Origin: an uncultured Prevotellaceae bacterium | Lineage (GTDB): Bacteria > Bacteroidota > Bacteroidia > Bacteroidales > Bacteroidaceae | NCBI GenBank assembly: GCA_900315075.1 | Contig: OMXV01000007.1 | Location: 1-64,000 of the forward strand | DNA: 64,000 nt | Reading direction: 5' to 3' | Shown: in pieces, positions 6,644 through 14,975 of the stretch | Layout: each line of letters opens with the position of its first letter | How positions within the stretch are numbered: position 1 is the first letter of the stretch | The notes under the pieces: model-generated | Seen by the model: only the letters and a program-made list of their open reading frames with translations | Databases searched by the model: none | Told to the model about the DNA's origin: nothing | Made by a program: the position numbers and the translations under genes

Positions 6644-7814
6644 CATACAACCCGCCGACAGGCTTAGCCTCGTGCAGGAGTATTACTTTAGTCGGAAACT
6701 CAAAGAGGTGGCACAACTCAATGCCGAGGGGCACGACATCATCAGTCTTGCTATCGGAAGTCCTGATATGCCTCCCTCGCCGCAGACCGTGCAGACACTC
6801 TGCCAGGTGGCCAACCGTCCCGATGCCCATGGCTATCAGCCTACGATGGGTACGCCCGAACTGCGACAGGCCATGGCTGGGTTTTACAAACGATGGTATG
6901 ATGTGACGCTCGACCCAGCAAAGGAAATTCTCCCGCTCATCGGCAGTAAAGAGGGAATTTTGCATGTCACGTTGGCTTTTGTCAATCCAGGTGACGCTGT
7001 CCTTGTTCCCAATCCGGGATATCCCACCTACACATCACTGAGTAAACTGCTCGGTGCCCGCATCATCAATTATAATCTGAGGGAGGATAATGGATGGCAA
7101 CCCGATTTCGACGAACTGGAGCAGATGGACCTCACCAATGTGCGACTGATGTGGACAAACTATCCTAATATGCCCACAGGAGGGGATGCCCAAATCGAGA
7201 CATACGAGCGACTCGTGGATTTTGCTTGCCGACATGGCATCGTGGTGGTCAACGACAACCCCTATTCCTTCATCCTCAACCGCCATCCTATTTCTCTCTT
7301 GCAAGTGCCTGGCGCTAAGGAGTGTTGTATCGAGTTCAATTCCATGAGCAAAAGCCATAATATGCCGGGATGGCGTGTGGGATTGTGTGCCACCAACCAG
7401 CAGTTCATCTCATGGATTCTCAAGGTAAAAAGCAATATCGACAGCGGTACATTTCGTGGAATACAACTTGCGGCGGCTCAGGCATACGCCAACGACGAAG
7501 CATGGCATCAGCAGGCCAACTACGACACCTACCGCCGTCGTCGCGACATTGCCGAGGAAATCATGCGCACCCTCGGCTGTACCTACGATCCCAAACAGGT
7601 GGGTATGTTCCTCTGGGGAAGAATTCCCGACCAGTACGACGATGCCGAGACACTCACCGAGCGGGTGCTCCACGAAGCAAGGGTATTCATCACGCCAGGC
7701 TTCATCTTCGGCTCTAATGGCCGCCGCTACATCCGTATCTCGCTCTGTGCAAAGGATGAGAAAATGCGCGAGGCTCTCCACCGCATCCAAACCGTCTTCG
7801 CCAAGAATAATTAA
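6624..7814 (+). CDS. class I/II pyridoxal-phosphate aminotransferase (probable aromatic aminotransferase)
   Basis: A fold-type I aminotransferase of 396 residues. Visible features are IGSPDMPPSP (44-53), HGYQPTMGTPELR (69-81), the NYPNMPTG asparagine (N182), the VVNDNPY aspartate and tyrosine (D211, Y214), Schiff-base Lys243 in SMSKSHNMPGWRVG, and Arg near the C-terminus (RRYIRISLC). Its position inside the Phe/Tyr operon, overlapping pheA by 20 bases, makes transamination of phenylpyruvate and 4-hydroxyphenylpyruvate its likely job. LL-diaminopimelate-type or general aspartate aminotransferases look similar, so the substrate is inferred from context. Confidence 0.85.
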   Translation: MEDRQINIQPADRLSLVQEYYFSRKLKEVAQLNAEGHDIISLAIGSPDMPPSPQTVQTLCQVANRPDAHGYQPTMGTPELRQAMAGFYKRWYDVTLDPAKEILPLIGSKEGILHVTLAFVNPGDAVLVPNPGYPTYTSLSKLLGARIINYNLREDNGWQPDFDELEQMDLTNVRLMWTNYPNMPTGGDAQIETYERLVDFACRHGIVVVNDNPYSFILNRHPISLLQVPGAKECCIEFNSMSKSHNMPGWRVGLCATNQQFISWILKVKSNIDSGTFRGIQLAAAQAYANDEAWHQQANYDTYRRRRDIAEEIMRTLGCTYDPKQVGMFLWGRIPDQYDDAETLTERVLHEARVFITPGFIFGSNGRRYIRISLCAKDEKMREALHRIQTVFAKNN

Positions 7815-7905
7815 CAACTAACAGAAGTATTATCAAACCTTATCATACCACTCCCTTCTCCCCTTGGAGAGGGGTTGGGGGTGAGGCTTTAAATCTCAAA
7901 TCATA

Positions 7906-8970
7906 ATGGAATTAGAATTAACCCCCCTACAACTCCCCAGCGACTTAGAACGCCCTAAAGTTATCGCCGGACCCTGTTCCGCTGAAACCGAGGAGCAAGT
8001 GATGACCACAGCACATCAGTTGGCCGACAAAGGATGCCATATCTTTAGAGCTGGTGTGTGGAAACCCCGCACCAAACCCGGTGGCTTCGAAGGACATGGT
8101 GAGAAAGCCCTGCCCTGGATGAAGCAAGTGAAAGAAGAGACGGGCATGCTTGTCACCACCGAGGTGGCCACGCCAGAGCATGTCGAACTGGCTCTCAAAT
8201 ATGGCATCGACATCCTGTGGATTGGTGCTCGTACTTCTGCAAACCCCTTTGCCATGCAGGCGCTCGCCGATGCCCTCAAGGGTGTCGATGTGCCAGTGAT
8301 GGTGAAAAATCCTATCAACCCTGACCTCGAACTGTGGATTGGTGCCTTGGAACGTATCAACCAGGCTGGTGTCACACGATTGGCAGCCATACACCGTGGT
8401 TTCTCCAGCTACGACAAGAAAATCTATCGTAACCTGCCTATGTGGCAGATTCCCATCGAGTTGCGCCGTCGCATTCCATCACTGCCCATTATTTGCGACC
8501 CCAGTCATATCGGTGGACGCCGCGAACTGATAGCACCACTTTGTCAGCAGGCAATGGACCTCGGTTTCGATGGTCTTATCGTTGAGGCACACTGCGAACC
8601 CGACAAGGCCTGGAGCGATGCCAAGCAGCAGATAACGCCCGATGTACTCGACTATATCCTCTCATTGCTTGTCATCCGTGACGAGAGTGTCACCACCGAG
8701 GGAATCACCGAACTGCGTAAGCAAATCGACGAACTCGACAATCAATTGATGAACCTCCTCTCAAAGCGTATGCGGGTGTGCCGTGAGATTGGTCAGTATA
8801 AAAAAGAGCACAATATGACTGTGTTACAGCCAGTGCGTTATGGCGAAATTCTCGACAAACGTGGAGCACAAGGCTCGCTTTGCGGCATGGATGCTGAATT
8901 CGTAAAGCGTATCTTTGAAAACGTACACCAGGAGAGCGTGCGGCAGCAAATGGAAATCATCAACCAGTAA
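7906..8970 (+). CDS. bifunctional DAHP synthase / chorismate mutase
   Basis: A fusion of the first enzyme of the shikimate pathway with the committed enzyme of the Phe/Tyr branch. Residues about 15-262 form a type I-beta (KDPG-aldolase-like) DAHP synthase: VIAGPCSAE (19-27), RAGVWKPRTKPGGFEG, TEVATPEHV, WIGARTS, VMVKNP, HRGF and CDPSHIGG. Residues about 265-350 form an AroQ-type chorismate mutase with ELRKQIDELDNQLMNLLSKR and the downstream QPVRYGEIL helix. The two active sites turn PEP + erythrose-4-P into DAHP and chorismate into prephenate, feeding PheA and TyrA next door. In the relatives I know, the mutase domain also provides the feedback site. The spacer to the previous gene is 91 bases. 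Confidence 0.93.
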   Translation: MELELTPLQLPSDLERPKVIAGPCSAETEEQVMTTAHQLADKGCHIFRAGVWKPRTKPGGFEGHGEKALPWMKQVKEETGMLVTTEVATPEHVELALKYGIDILWIGARTSANPFAMQALADALKGVDVPVMVKNPINPDLELWIGALERINQAGVTRLAAIHRGFSSYDKKIYRNLPMWQIPIELRRRIPSLPIICDPSHIGGRRELIAPLCQQAMDLGFDGLIVEAHCEPDKAWSDAKQQITPDVLDYILSLLVIRDESVTTEGITELRKQIDELDNQLMNLLSKRMRVCREIGQYKKEHNMTVLQPVRYGEILDKRGAQGSLCGMDAEFVKRIFENVHQESVRQQMEIINQ

Positions 8971-9037
8971 AGGAGGTGATCTCTCACCTCTCGTCTCTTA
9001 CCTCTCACCACTCACCACTAAAAACTCACAAACTCAC

Positions 9038-9823
9038 ATGCGAATCTTAGTTATGGGAGCAGGGAAAATGGGAAGCTTTTTTCTCGACCTGCTCAGTTTT
9101 GAACACGAGACAGCGGTCTATGAGAAAGACCCGCGACGGATGCGGTTTACTTACAACACTCAGCGGTTTACCGACCTGGAGGAGGTAAGGGCGTTCCGTC
9201 CCGAACTGGTTATCAATGCGGTGACAGTGAAATATACCATCCCTGCATTCGATGAAATACTTCCATACCTGCCCGAAGACTGTATCCTCAGTGATATAGC
9301 ATCGGTGAAAACGGGCCTGCTCGACTATTATAAAAGTACCGGACGGCGATTTGTCTCTACGCACCCGATGTTTGGTCCTACTTTCGCCAACTTGCAGCAA
9401 CTCAGCGAGGAGAATGCCATTATCATCACCGAAGGCGACTATATGGGACGTATCTTCTTCAAGGACCTCTATCGTCGGCTTGACCTCAACATCTATGAAT
9501 ACACCTTTGAGGAGCACGACCGTACGGTGGCTTACTCGCTGAGTATCCCGTTTGTGAGCACCTTTGTCTTCGCGGCAGTTATGAAACATCAGGATGCGCC
9601 GGGCACCACCTTCAAACGTCACATGCGCATCGCTAAGGGTGTGCTCAACGAAGACGACTACCTGCTCCAGGAGGTGCTTTTTAATCCCTATACCCACGAC
9701 CAGGTGGCGCAGATACGCACCGAACTGAAAGACCTCCTCCATATTATCGACACTAAGGATGCTGAAGGCATGAAGGCCTACCTCGCCAAAATCCGCGAAA
9801 ATGTTAAGAGGGACATTTCTTAG
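9038..9823 (+). CDS. tyrA: prephenate dehydrogenase
   Basis: Oxidatively decarboxylates prephenate to 4-hydroxyphenylpyruvate for Tyr synthesis. The frame opens at 8915, but the ATG at 9038 is chosen because the dinucleotide-binding fold starts there (MRILVMGAGKMGSFFLDLL). The longer version would translate the CACCTCTTAC word array. Other landmarks are LSDIASVKTGLLDYY, the STHPMFGP motif carrying the conserved catalytic His (about residues 103-110), and a C-terminal all-helical dimerisation domain. Its 261 residues match compact Bacteroidota TyrA without a fused mutase; the mutase is on the preceding protein instead. It is the last gene of the operon. Confidence 0.93.
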   Translation: MRILVMGAGKMGSFFLDLLSFEHETAVYEKDPRRMRFTYNTQRFTDLEEVRAFRPELVINAVTVKYTIPAFDEILPYLPEDCILSDIASVKTGLLDYYKSTGRRFVSTHPMFGPTFANLQQLSEENAIIITEGDYMGRIFFKDLYRRLDLNIYEYTFEEHDRTVAYSLSIPFVSTFVFAAVMKHQDAPGTTFKRHMRIAKGVLNEDDYLLQEVLFNPYTHDQVAQIRTELKDLLHIIDTKDAEGMKAYLAKIRENVKRDIS

Positions 9824-10000
9824 GGGTGAGAGGTGAGAGGTAAGAGGTAAGAGATTACCTCTGTTGCTTTCACCCATTTGCCCATAGCGCCCGCAGTGCA
9901 TTTCTCTCACCCCTCACCTCTTACCTCTTACCTCTCACCTCTCACCTCTAAAATCACCTCTTACCACTTACCCCTCACCCCTTACCTCTAACTACTAAAC
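9824..10000. repeat. GAGGTGAGAGGTAAGAGG / inverted word array
   Basis: The array starts GGTGAGAGGTGAGAGGTAAGAG at 9826 and continues with the complementary words CTCACCTCTTACCTCTTACC from about 9910 to 9990. The two blocks can pair over roughly 28 bases around a loop of about 50 bases, making a long hairpin between tyrA and the next gene. Confidence 0.7.
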
Positions 10001-10945
10001 ATGCTCTCTCTCCTCCTCACGTCGCTCTTCACCCTCGTCCAGATAAACTGCGAGAATCTTTTCGATACGCAGCACGACGAGGGGCATAACGACTATGAGT
10101 ATTTGCCAACTTCCGACCGCAAATGGGACAACCATAAATATTGGGAGAAACTGTCGAATATCTCGCGGGCTATCATCTCTTGTGGGGAAGGGGAGGATGG
10201 ATGGACTTTGCCCGATATGGTGACACTCTGTGAGGTGGAGAACGACACGGTCATGCGCGACCTCACTCGGCGTTCACTACTCCGTGAGGCACATTATGAA
10301 TATATCATGACCGAGAGCAATGACGAGCGTGGAGTGGATGTGGCATTGTTGTATTCACCCTTCTCCTTTGCCCTCCTCAACCATTATTCGCTGCGGGTGC
10401 CTGCCGTAGAGGGGAGGCACGACACCCGTGATGTGCTCTATGCCAAGGGACTGATTATCACGGGTGATACACTCCATGTGCTGGCAGTCCATGCGCCCAG
10501 CCGCATCGGTGGCAAGGCGGCGGAGCGACATCGGCAGGCGCTCGCCCAACTGCTCTGTGCAACAGTCGATTCCATCCGCAGTGTCTCTCCTGATGCGTGT
10601 ATCCTGCTCTCTGGCGATTTCAACGATGAGGCCGGGGGGAAGTCGCTAAAAGTTCTTTCTTCCTCTGGCATACAAAACCTGTCAGCGGACGCCCGGGGTG
10701 CAAATGGTGCCCGTGGCACCTATAAATACAAGGGACACTGGGGAAGTCTCGACCACATCTTTGCCGTTGGTCGCATACAACAGTGGTGCATAGCATGCCG
10801 TATCAACGACCCGCAATTTCTCTTGGAGGAGGATGAGAAATATGGTGGCTGCCAGCCCCGCCGCACCTACATCGGCCACCGCTACCATGGCGGAACCAGC
10901 GACCATCTCCCCCTTGTAGCCACATTCCACCTGCCGCCTCTGTAG
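10001..10945 (+). CDS. exported endonuclease/exonuclease/phosphatase-family protein
   Basis: A 314-residue member of the metal-dependent EEP fold (DNase I / inositol-phosphatase / sphingomyelinase type). It opens with a short hydrophobic leader (MLSLLLTSLFTLVQ), followed by the family start INCENLFD with the metal-binding region, TLCEVEN (catalytic Glu), HAPSRIGG, LSGDFND (Asp-Asn pair) and the C-terminal GGTSDHLPLVATF with the catalytic Asp-His. The short leader suggests export to the periplasm or membrane. The substrate cannot be told from sequence; nucleic acid, phospholipid or phosphoester scavenging are all possible. It is not obviously related to the upstream aromatic genes and may have its own transcription. 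Confidence 0.85.
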   Translation: MLSLLLTSLFTLVQINCENLFDTQHDEGHNDYEYLPTSDRKWDNHKYWEKLSNISRAIISCGEGEDGWTLPDMVTLCEVENDTVMRDLTRRSLLREAHYEYIMTESNDERGVDVALLYSPFSFALLNHYSLRVPAVEGRHDTRDVLYAKGLIITGDTLHVLAVHAPSRIGGKAAERHRQALAQLLCATVDSIRSVSPDACILLSGDFNDEAGGKSLKVLSSSGIQNLSADARGANGARGTYKYKGHWGSLDHIFAVGRIQQWCIACRINDPQFLLEEDEKYGGCQPRRTYIGHRYHGGTSDHLPLVATFHLPPL

Positions 10946-10968
10946 GGACGCGACGTGTCCGCGTCCGC
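10942..10968. repeat. palindromic GTAGGGAC element variant
   Basis: GTAGGGACGCGACGTGTCCG followed by CGTCC forms a GGACGCG / CGCGTCC hairpin right at the stop codon of the previous gene. It looks like a GC-rich relative of the GTAGGGACATACCC...GTATGTCC family found seven more times in the window. Confidence 0.55.
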
Positions 10969-11145
10969 TCCCCCCAATAACAGATTACCATCTGATATTC
11001 ATGGAGGTATGCTGGAGGATTGGCTAAATCGTGGTTTTTTTATTAGATTTAGCAGCCTTGACAATTTGTTCGTACCATCCAAAGGATGACCTTTTTGGGC
11101 AATGATATATATGGATAATTTTGATTACCTACTTATAGATTATTC

Positions 11146-11468
11146 AATTCAAGTTTCGCAAGTGAATATGCAATTATAATAATCTGTATTTATGATGGTT
11201 ATAGAATGTAAAGCCAATTTTGGGGGCAAGGACGGCCTGAAAGGCCAGAAGAAGGGCAAAAGAGTCATCATATTTATAAAGCTTTTGCCCCTTCAGGGCG
11301 AGTTTTCCCTTTCACACTATAAACCCAGGGCGTTGCCCTGGGCTGATTGCTCGTTGGCCTTTAGATAAATCGCTCACACTCAGTAAACAGAAAGCAAGCT
11401 TTCGTTTACTTCGCTTAATCGCGATTTTCAGGCCGTCTGAGTATAAATGCACTTGCGAAACTTGAATT
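11146..11468. mobile_element. 323-bp MITE-like element with 19-bp perfect terminal inverted repeats
   Basis: AATTCAAGTTTCGCAAGTG (11146-11164) is the exact complement of CACTTGCGAAACTTGAATT (11450-11468). A second nested inverted pair (ACGGCCTGAAA near 11233 with TTTCAGGCCGT near 11426) lies inside. The core carries GCCCCTTCAGGGCGAG and a CCCAGGGC-GTT-GCCCTGGG hairpin (11324-11342); the core recurs at 55412-55490. No coding capacity is visible, so any movement would depend on an enzyme encoded elsewhere. Confidence 0.6.
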
Positions 11469-11470
11469 TT

Positions 11471-11621
11471 GGGTCCACTTTAAAAAGTCGGTATTGACAA
11501 TCATTGTAGGGACATACCCCGTGTATGTCCGCTTATTTTAGCTCTGTTTGCGAACACAAATAATATTTTCGGACATACACAGGGTATGTCCCTACGACTA
11601 ATCACTTTTTAAAGTGGGCTC
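11471..11621. mobile_element. 151-bp MITE-like inverted-repeat element
   Basis: The left arm GGGTCCACTTTAAAAAGT (11471-11488) and the right arm ACTTTTTAAAGTGGGCTC (11604-11621) are complementary except for one base. Each arm continues inward through GTAGGGACATACCC.GTGTATG to TCCG (left 11506-11531, right inverted 11569-11596), so the arms are about 60 bp each around a loop of about 30 bp. Single-arm copies occur near 18667-18740 and 31273-31315, and shorter core copies at 5268, 14912 and 15311. Confidence 0.65.
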
Positions 11622-12140
11622 AATTATTCAATTTAAGTGTATGTCCGATGATACCCGTGAACGAGTTGAGAAAACTAAAAACTATGGTGTACTCGTAACT
11701 ATTTACATTCTACGGAGGTGAAGAGTATGAAGAGGCGACCTTTGGTCGTGGAGAAAAAGAAAAAAAGTACATGTTTTGCCCGTTAGAATATCCTCCCTTT
11801 ACTCCCTTCCTCCGTAGATAAGTAAACCCAGAGAACACTTCAGTAGAGCATGCAGAACTCCTCTTTGGTCAGTGGGTCTGCGACAAGTCTCGTGATAAAA
11901 AGGGTGGGAAACTTCAGCTAACTTAAAAATACTAATACCTTGTCAACTCTAAAAAAATGAACCAAAATGAACCAATCATTTTTGATTGGCTTATGATGGA
12001 AAATGATTATTTTTGCACATTGCATAAGCAAAACAAATATCCAGCTCACAAAGTGCGGTCTTTGAAATAAGTTTTCTCTTTGTACATCGTATGAAGATAG
12101 GTTCGCTTCTCGGGAAAAATAAAAAATCTTCGTGATTTAT

Positions 12141-12171
12141 TTTGTTTTTCGCCCGATTTGTCCTATCTTTG
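12141..12171 (+). promoter_or_regulatory. promoter of the nuclease-like gene or structured RNA
   Basis: TTTG (12141-12144), 19 bp and TATCTTTG (12164-12171) form a consensus promoter about 300 bases before the nuclease-like coding start. A weaker upstream pair (TTTG 11981 / TATTTTTG 12008) has a 23-bp spacer. Confidence 0.75.
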
Positions 12172-12179
12172 TCCCTGTC

Positions 12180-12470
12180 TTCGGAGTCATTTCGATGACA
12201 GACATCGAGGAGAGCTAAAAGCTTCACTTGTCAGAGAATCTGCAAAATTCAATGTAACAAAAGGTGAAAGGCTGAAGGCTACTTCTCCCATAGTATGTAT
12301 TTATGGGCCATTCCTCCCTGCTATGGGAGAAATGTATTCATACATATAACTATGGGTGTGAGCTGGTTTCATTCTTTTTTGTTACGGGTATTGCAGAACC
12401 TTCTGACGGAGAACGAAAGAAGGCTCACACCCGCTTTTGTGTCTTGGGACGTGCAATATCCAACAAACAA
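12180..12470 (+). ncRNA. candidate structured RNA or long structured 5' leader
   Basis: Between the promoter and the nuclease-like ATG lies about 290 bases with several strong pairings: TCGATG/CATCGA (12192-12208, loop ACAGA), an 11-bp perfect stem TTCTCCCATAG (12283-12293) / CTATGGGAGAA (12321-12331), ATGTAT/ATACAT (about 12332-12345), and a 10-bp perfect stem GGGTGTGAGC (12354-12363) / GCTCACACCC (12423-12432) enclosing a second partly paired AT-rich arm. I cannot match it to a named riboswitch, RNase P, tmRNA, SRP or 6S RNA. It could be a regulatory leader or an independent RNA. Confidence 0.45.
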
Positions 12471-12474
12471 AATA

Positions 12475-13587
12475 ATGAACAATATGGACAATATCTTAAA
12501 CACTCTTGCTATTGATGATCCTATGATTAAGAGTCATCGGATTGATGATCATTCTGTTTTTGGTGATTATGGAAAAGCAGAGGATCGGGTGACATCTGCC
12601 CTGCTAATTATTCTCCGACTGGCAGGTAGAGACCTGATTGACAGGTTAATTGATAAATTTGGAGGTGAGGGTAAAAACCCTGAACCTGAAATCTTGACAC
12701 AAGTGACACTGAGAGGTGCCAATGTCAAAGGGAATGAACCAGTGGCCGATGGATTAATTATCAGTGACTATGCCTACAAAATTGTCATTGAGTCGAAAAT
12801 TGCTCCTTTCAAAAATAATCTAAAACATAATTTAGAACAACTTGAGAAGTATAGCAATCTTATTTCGGGTAATGAAAATGAATACATTCTTTATATCACG
12901 CCTGACAAGAATAAGCCAGAAGAATTAAAAGAGTATTTCAACTGGCTTAACTGGGATGACATCGTTGAATTGTTGAGTGAATACGTTCTGGGTATTGATA
13001 ATGCTTTGCTCATATTCTTGATAAAGGAGTTTATAAAACTCATTGGCAAACTCGTTTTAGGTAGGAATGGGCGAAAAGGAGTTGAAAAGGAAAAGAAGGA
13101 AACAGAAATAATCGCCGAAACCAAAATGGAATCCCAAACCGACCTGCCAGATAAGAATAGCAACGTTGATGATGAAAAAGTGCTGGTCGTTGGTGGCAGA
13201 TGGGGGGAGGATGTTGCCGTCAAGTATGATTTCTATGCCTGTCAGCCTGATCGTTTCTTCATCCCTACAAAGTATATGGCATTCTACTATGACAATCGCA
13301 TCAAGTATCTCTTTGAAATTATCCTCAAAGAAGATTGGATAAGTGATTTAAGTGACAAAAAATGGGGTATTGACCCAGATTATTTTATTCATTACGATAC
13401 AAAATATAATACAGAGGAACACAAAGAACGAGAATTGTTTAAACTGAGATTAGTACATATTTTCAAGGATGGAGGTATTATCAATGATTCAAAGGACAAA
13501 AATGGTAAAAATTGTGCCTTTACACAAAGGCAAAGATATACCACATACAATAAAATCATGTCTGCAAAATATACTTCTGAATTATAA
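12475..13587 (+). CDS. PD-(D/E)XK nuclease-fold-like protein
   Basis: A 370-residue protein without a signal peptide. The open frame extends upstream to 12295, but that part translates the structured leader, so the ATG at 12475 is preferred. The segment VADGLIISDYAYKIVIESKI places an Asp 14 residues before an E-S-K, the spacing of a PD-(D/E)XK active site, with an upstream Glu (about residue 64-66) that could complete it. The C-terminal half has FYACQPDRFFIPTKYMAFYY, a segment resembling ones I associate with Bacteroidota restriction-enzyme-like proteins. A lysine/glutamate-rich linker (about 205-250) separates the halves. The gene is AT-rich compared with the aromatic operon and has no methylase partner here. 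A defence or repair role is possible but unproven. Confidence 0.6.
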   Translation: MNNMDNILNTLAIDDPMIKSHRIDDHSVFGDYGKAEDRVTSALLIILRLAGRDLIDRLIDKFGGEGKNPEPEILTQVTLRGANVKGNEPVADGLIISDYAYKIVIESKIAPFKNNLKHNLEQLEKYSNLISGNENEYILYITPDKNKPEELKEYFNWLNWDDIVELLSEYVLGIDNALLIFLIKEFIKLIGKLVLGRNGRKGVEKEKKETEIIAETKMESQTDLPDKNSNVDDEKVLVVGGRWGEDVAVKYDFYACQPDRFFIPTKYMAFYYDNRIKYLFEIILKEDWISDLSDKKWGIDPDYFIHYDTKYNTEEHKERELFKLRLVHIFKDGGIINDSKDKNGKNCAFTQRQRYTTYNKIMSAKYTSEL

Positions 13588-13643
13588 AAAGAAAAAGCCG
13601 AGGCGCTTTAAAGGCGGTAGGCAAAACTAAACAAATATAAACT

Positions 13644-14222
13644 ATGAAAAAAGTATTATTTCTAACGATGATGGCTATAACAGCCGTATTGGTATCATGC
13701 GGATCAGGTGACAAAAAAAACGAAGGATCTAAAGGATCTGAAGCCAATGAAGTCACAACGACTGATCCGGCTTTGAATTGTGAAGGTTTAGATTTGTCAG
13801 AATACATTTCTGTGGAGAGTGTTTCTAAACCTACATTAGTCCCTGATGAAGATTGGCCGAGTTATAAATCTCAGGTTTCAATTACTGTCAAATTGAAACT
13901 CATCAAGAAACTTGAAGCAAGAAGAACTGATAAATATGGAACAGTTAGAGTAGATTGTATTGATTTATGCGACGAGAATGAAACATTAATAGAAAAAGCC
14001 GAAGCTTATGATAAGTTAGAATCTCTAATAGGAGTTGAGCCAGGAAAGATTGTTACAATAAATGCAAGTACAAAGGGATATGACAACCCTGAAGCAGAAA
14101 AACTATTATCCAGAATCAAGAAAGCTCGTGTAAACACCTTTTCACAAAATTTCGAATTTGGAAAAGACGAAAAAATAAGTGACGAAGAGCAAGAAGAATC
14201 TTCTGAAGAGACAGAAGAATAA
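13644..14222 (+). CDS. lipoprotein of unknown function
   Basis: A 192-residue protein with a lipoprotein signal (MKKVLFLTMMAITAVLVSC; lipobox VLVSC, Cys19) followed by a polar linker rich in Lys, Ser and Glu. The central region (about 45-170) alternates beta-type hydrophobics (QVSITVKLKLIKKLEAR ... TVRVDCIDL) and may be a beta-sandwich. The C-terminus is a short acidic tail (SDEEQEESSEETEE). It lies 56 bases after the nuclease-like gene and 86 bases before a second lipoprotein, in the same AT-rich block, and probably shares its transcript. No family name can be given with confidence. Confidence 0.7.
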   Translation: MKKVLFLTMMAITAVLVSCGSGDKKNEGSKGSEANEVTTTDPALNCEGLDLSEYISVESVSKPTLVPDEDWPSYKSQVSITVKLKLIKKLEARRTDKYGTVRVDCIDLCDENETLIEKAEAYDKLESLIGVEPGKIVTINASTKGYDNPEAEKLLSRIKKARVNTFSQNFEFGKDEKISDEEQEESSEETEE

Positions 14223-14241
14223 TAGGATATGATAATGAAGT

Positions 14242-14266
14242 CATCACAGAACGAATGGCTGTGATG
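14242..14266 (+). terminator. hairpin between the two lipoprotein genes
   Basis: CATCACAG / CTGTGATG is an 8-bp perfect stem with a 9-base loop. No T-tract follows, so it may be an RNA processing or stability element rather than a terminator. Confidence 0.35.
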
Positions 14267-14308
14267 GCTCTAACATAGCATTCTTCAAATAACAGAAAAA
14301 CAATACGT

Positions 14309-14845
14309 ATGAAAAATATAATATTGATTGTAATGGCAATATTTGCCATTAGTCTTATTAGTTGTAGTGATAAGCCCTCCAACTCTGGTGAAAAGGAAAA
14401 AGAGGGCACAGAAACGAAGTCGTCAAAGGACAAACTCTCTGATGATGAAAGTTCCACCGACCTAATCGATGCAACTACTTTGGACGATGAAGAAGAAATA
14501 GCTGACAATGAAGATGCCGATATAGAAGAAGACGGTGATATTGACGAGGATAATGCCGACAATGACGATGATTCTGCCAATAACAGTAAAACATCTTCAT
14601 CCTCCACGGATTACGATGATTTGTTAGATTCCTATGAGAAATATGTTGACAAATATATCGCGTTGCTGAAAAAAGTAAAAGCTGGTGATACAAGTGCCAT
14701 GAATGAGTATCCCGAAATGCTTGAAGAAGCTCAAAATTTAAGTGAAAAGATTCAGAATGCTACGGGAGAATTAACTTCAAGTCAAATTGCAAAATACCAG
14801 CGGATCAGTAACAAGATGTTGAAAGCTGCTCAGGAATTACAATAA
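14309..14845 (+). CDS. acidic lipoprotein (DUF6591-like C-terminal domain)
   Basis: A 178-residue protein with lipobox LISC (Cys19 after MKNIILIVMAIFAISLIS). Residues about 25-105 are a low-complexity Asp/Glu/Asn/Ser stretch (DDEEEIADNEDADIEEDGD), probably disordered and strongly charged. The last 70 residues form a helical domain (YDDLLDSYEKYVDKYIALLKK ... ISNKMLKAAQEL) resembling a small domain found on Bacteroidota lipoproteins that I recall as DUF6591. It likely sits on the inner or outer membrane facing the periplasm. It follows another acidic lipoprotein with the same overall design, so the two may be distant duplicates. Function unknown. Confidence 0.7.
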   Translation: MKNIILIVMAIFAISLISCSDKPSNSGEKEKEGTETKSSKDKLSDDESSTDLIDATTLDDEEEIADNEDADIEEDGDIDEDNADNDDDSANNSKTSSSSTDYDDLLDSYEKYVDKYIALLKKVKAGDTSAMNEYPEMLEEAQNLSEKIQNATGELTSSQIAKYQRISNKMLKAAQELQ

Positions 14846-14975
14846 GAAATAAGGCCAAAATCACAGAACTTTAGTAAATGAGCATTTATTCTTAGATACT
14901 GGTCTCATTCCTGACATACCCCGTGTATGTCCGTATTGAGAACAATTTGTTTCTTAGTATCTATTTATTCTGAAT

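Larger units (their letters stand above)
10969..12140. other. 1.2-kb non-coding region
   Basis: No gene could be supported. It holds two adjacent inverted-repeat elements (11146-11468 and 11471-11621), a fragment of the CTACGGAGGTGAAGAGTATG family (about 11703-11722), and a CCAATCA-TTTT-TGATTGG hairpin (11971-11988). A stretch at about 11024-11128 on the minus strand reads as about 34 plausible codons ending in TAG, but shows no start or family. Confidence 0.6.

Noticed and set aside
11024-11128. 34 plausible codons on the minus strand ending in TAG (WYEQIVKAAKS-like)
   Set aside because: No start codon, no promoter and no recognisable family; at most a very short gene remnant.
12180-12470. 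Known RNA class (RNase P, tmRNA, 6S, SRP RNA, common riboswitches) for the structured region
   Set aside because: None of the hallmark sequences of these classes could be found by eye; kept only as an unassigned candidate.
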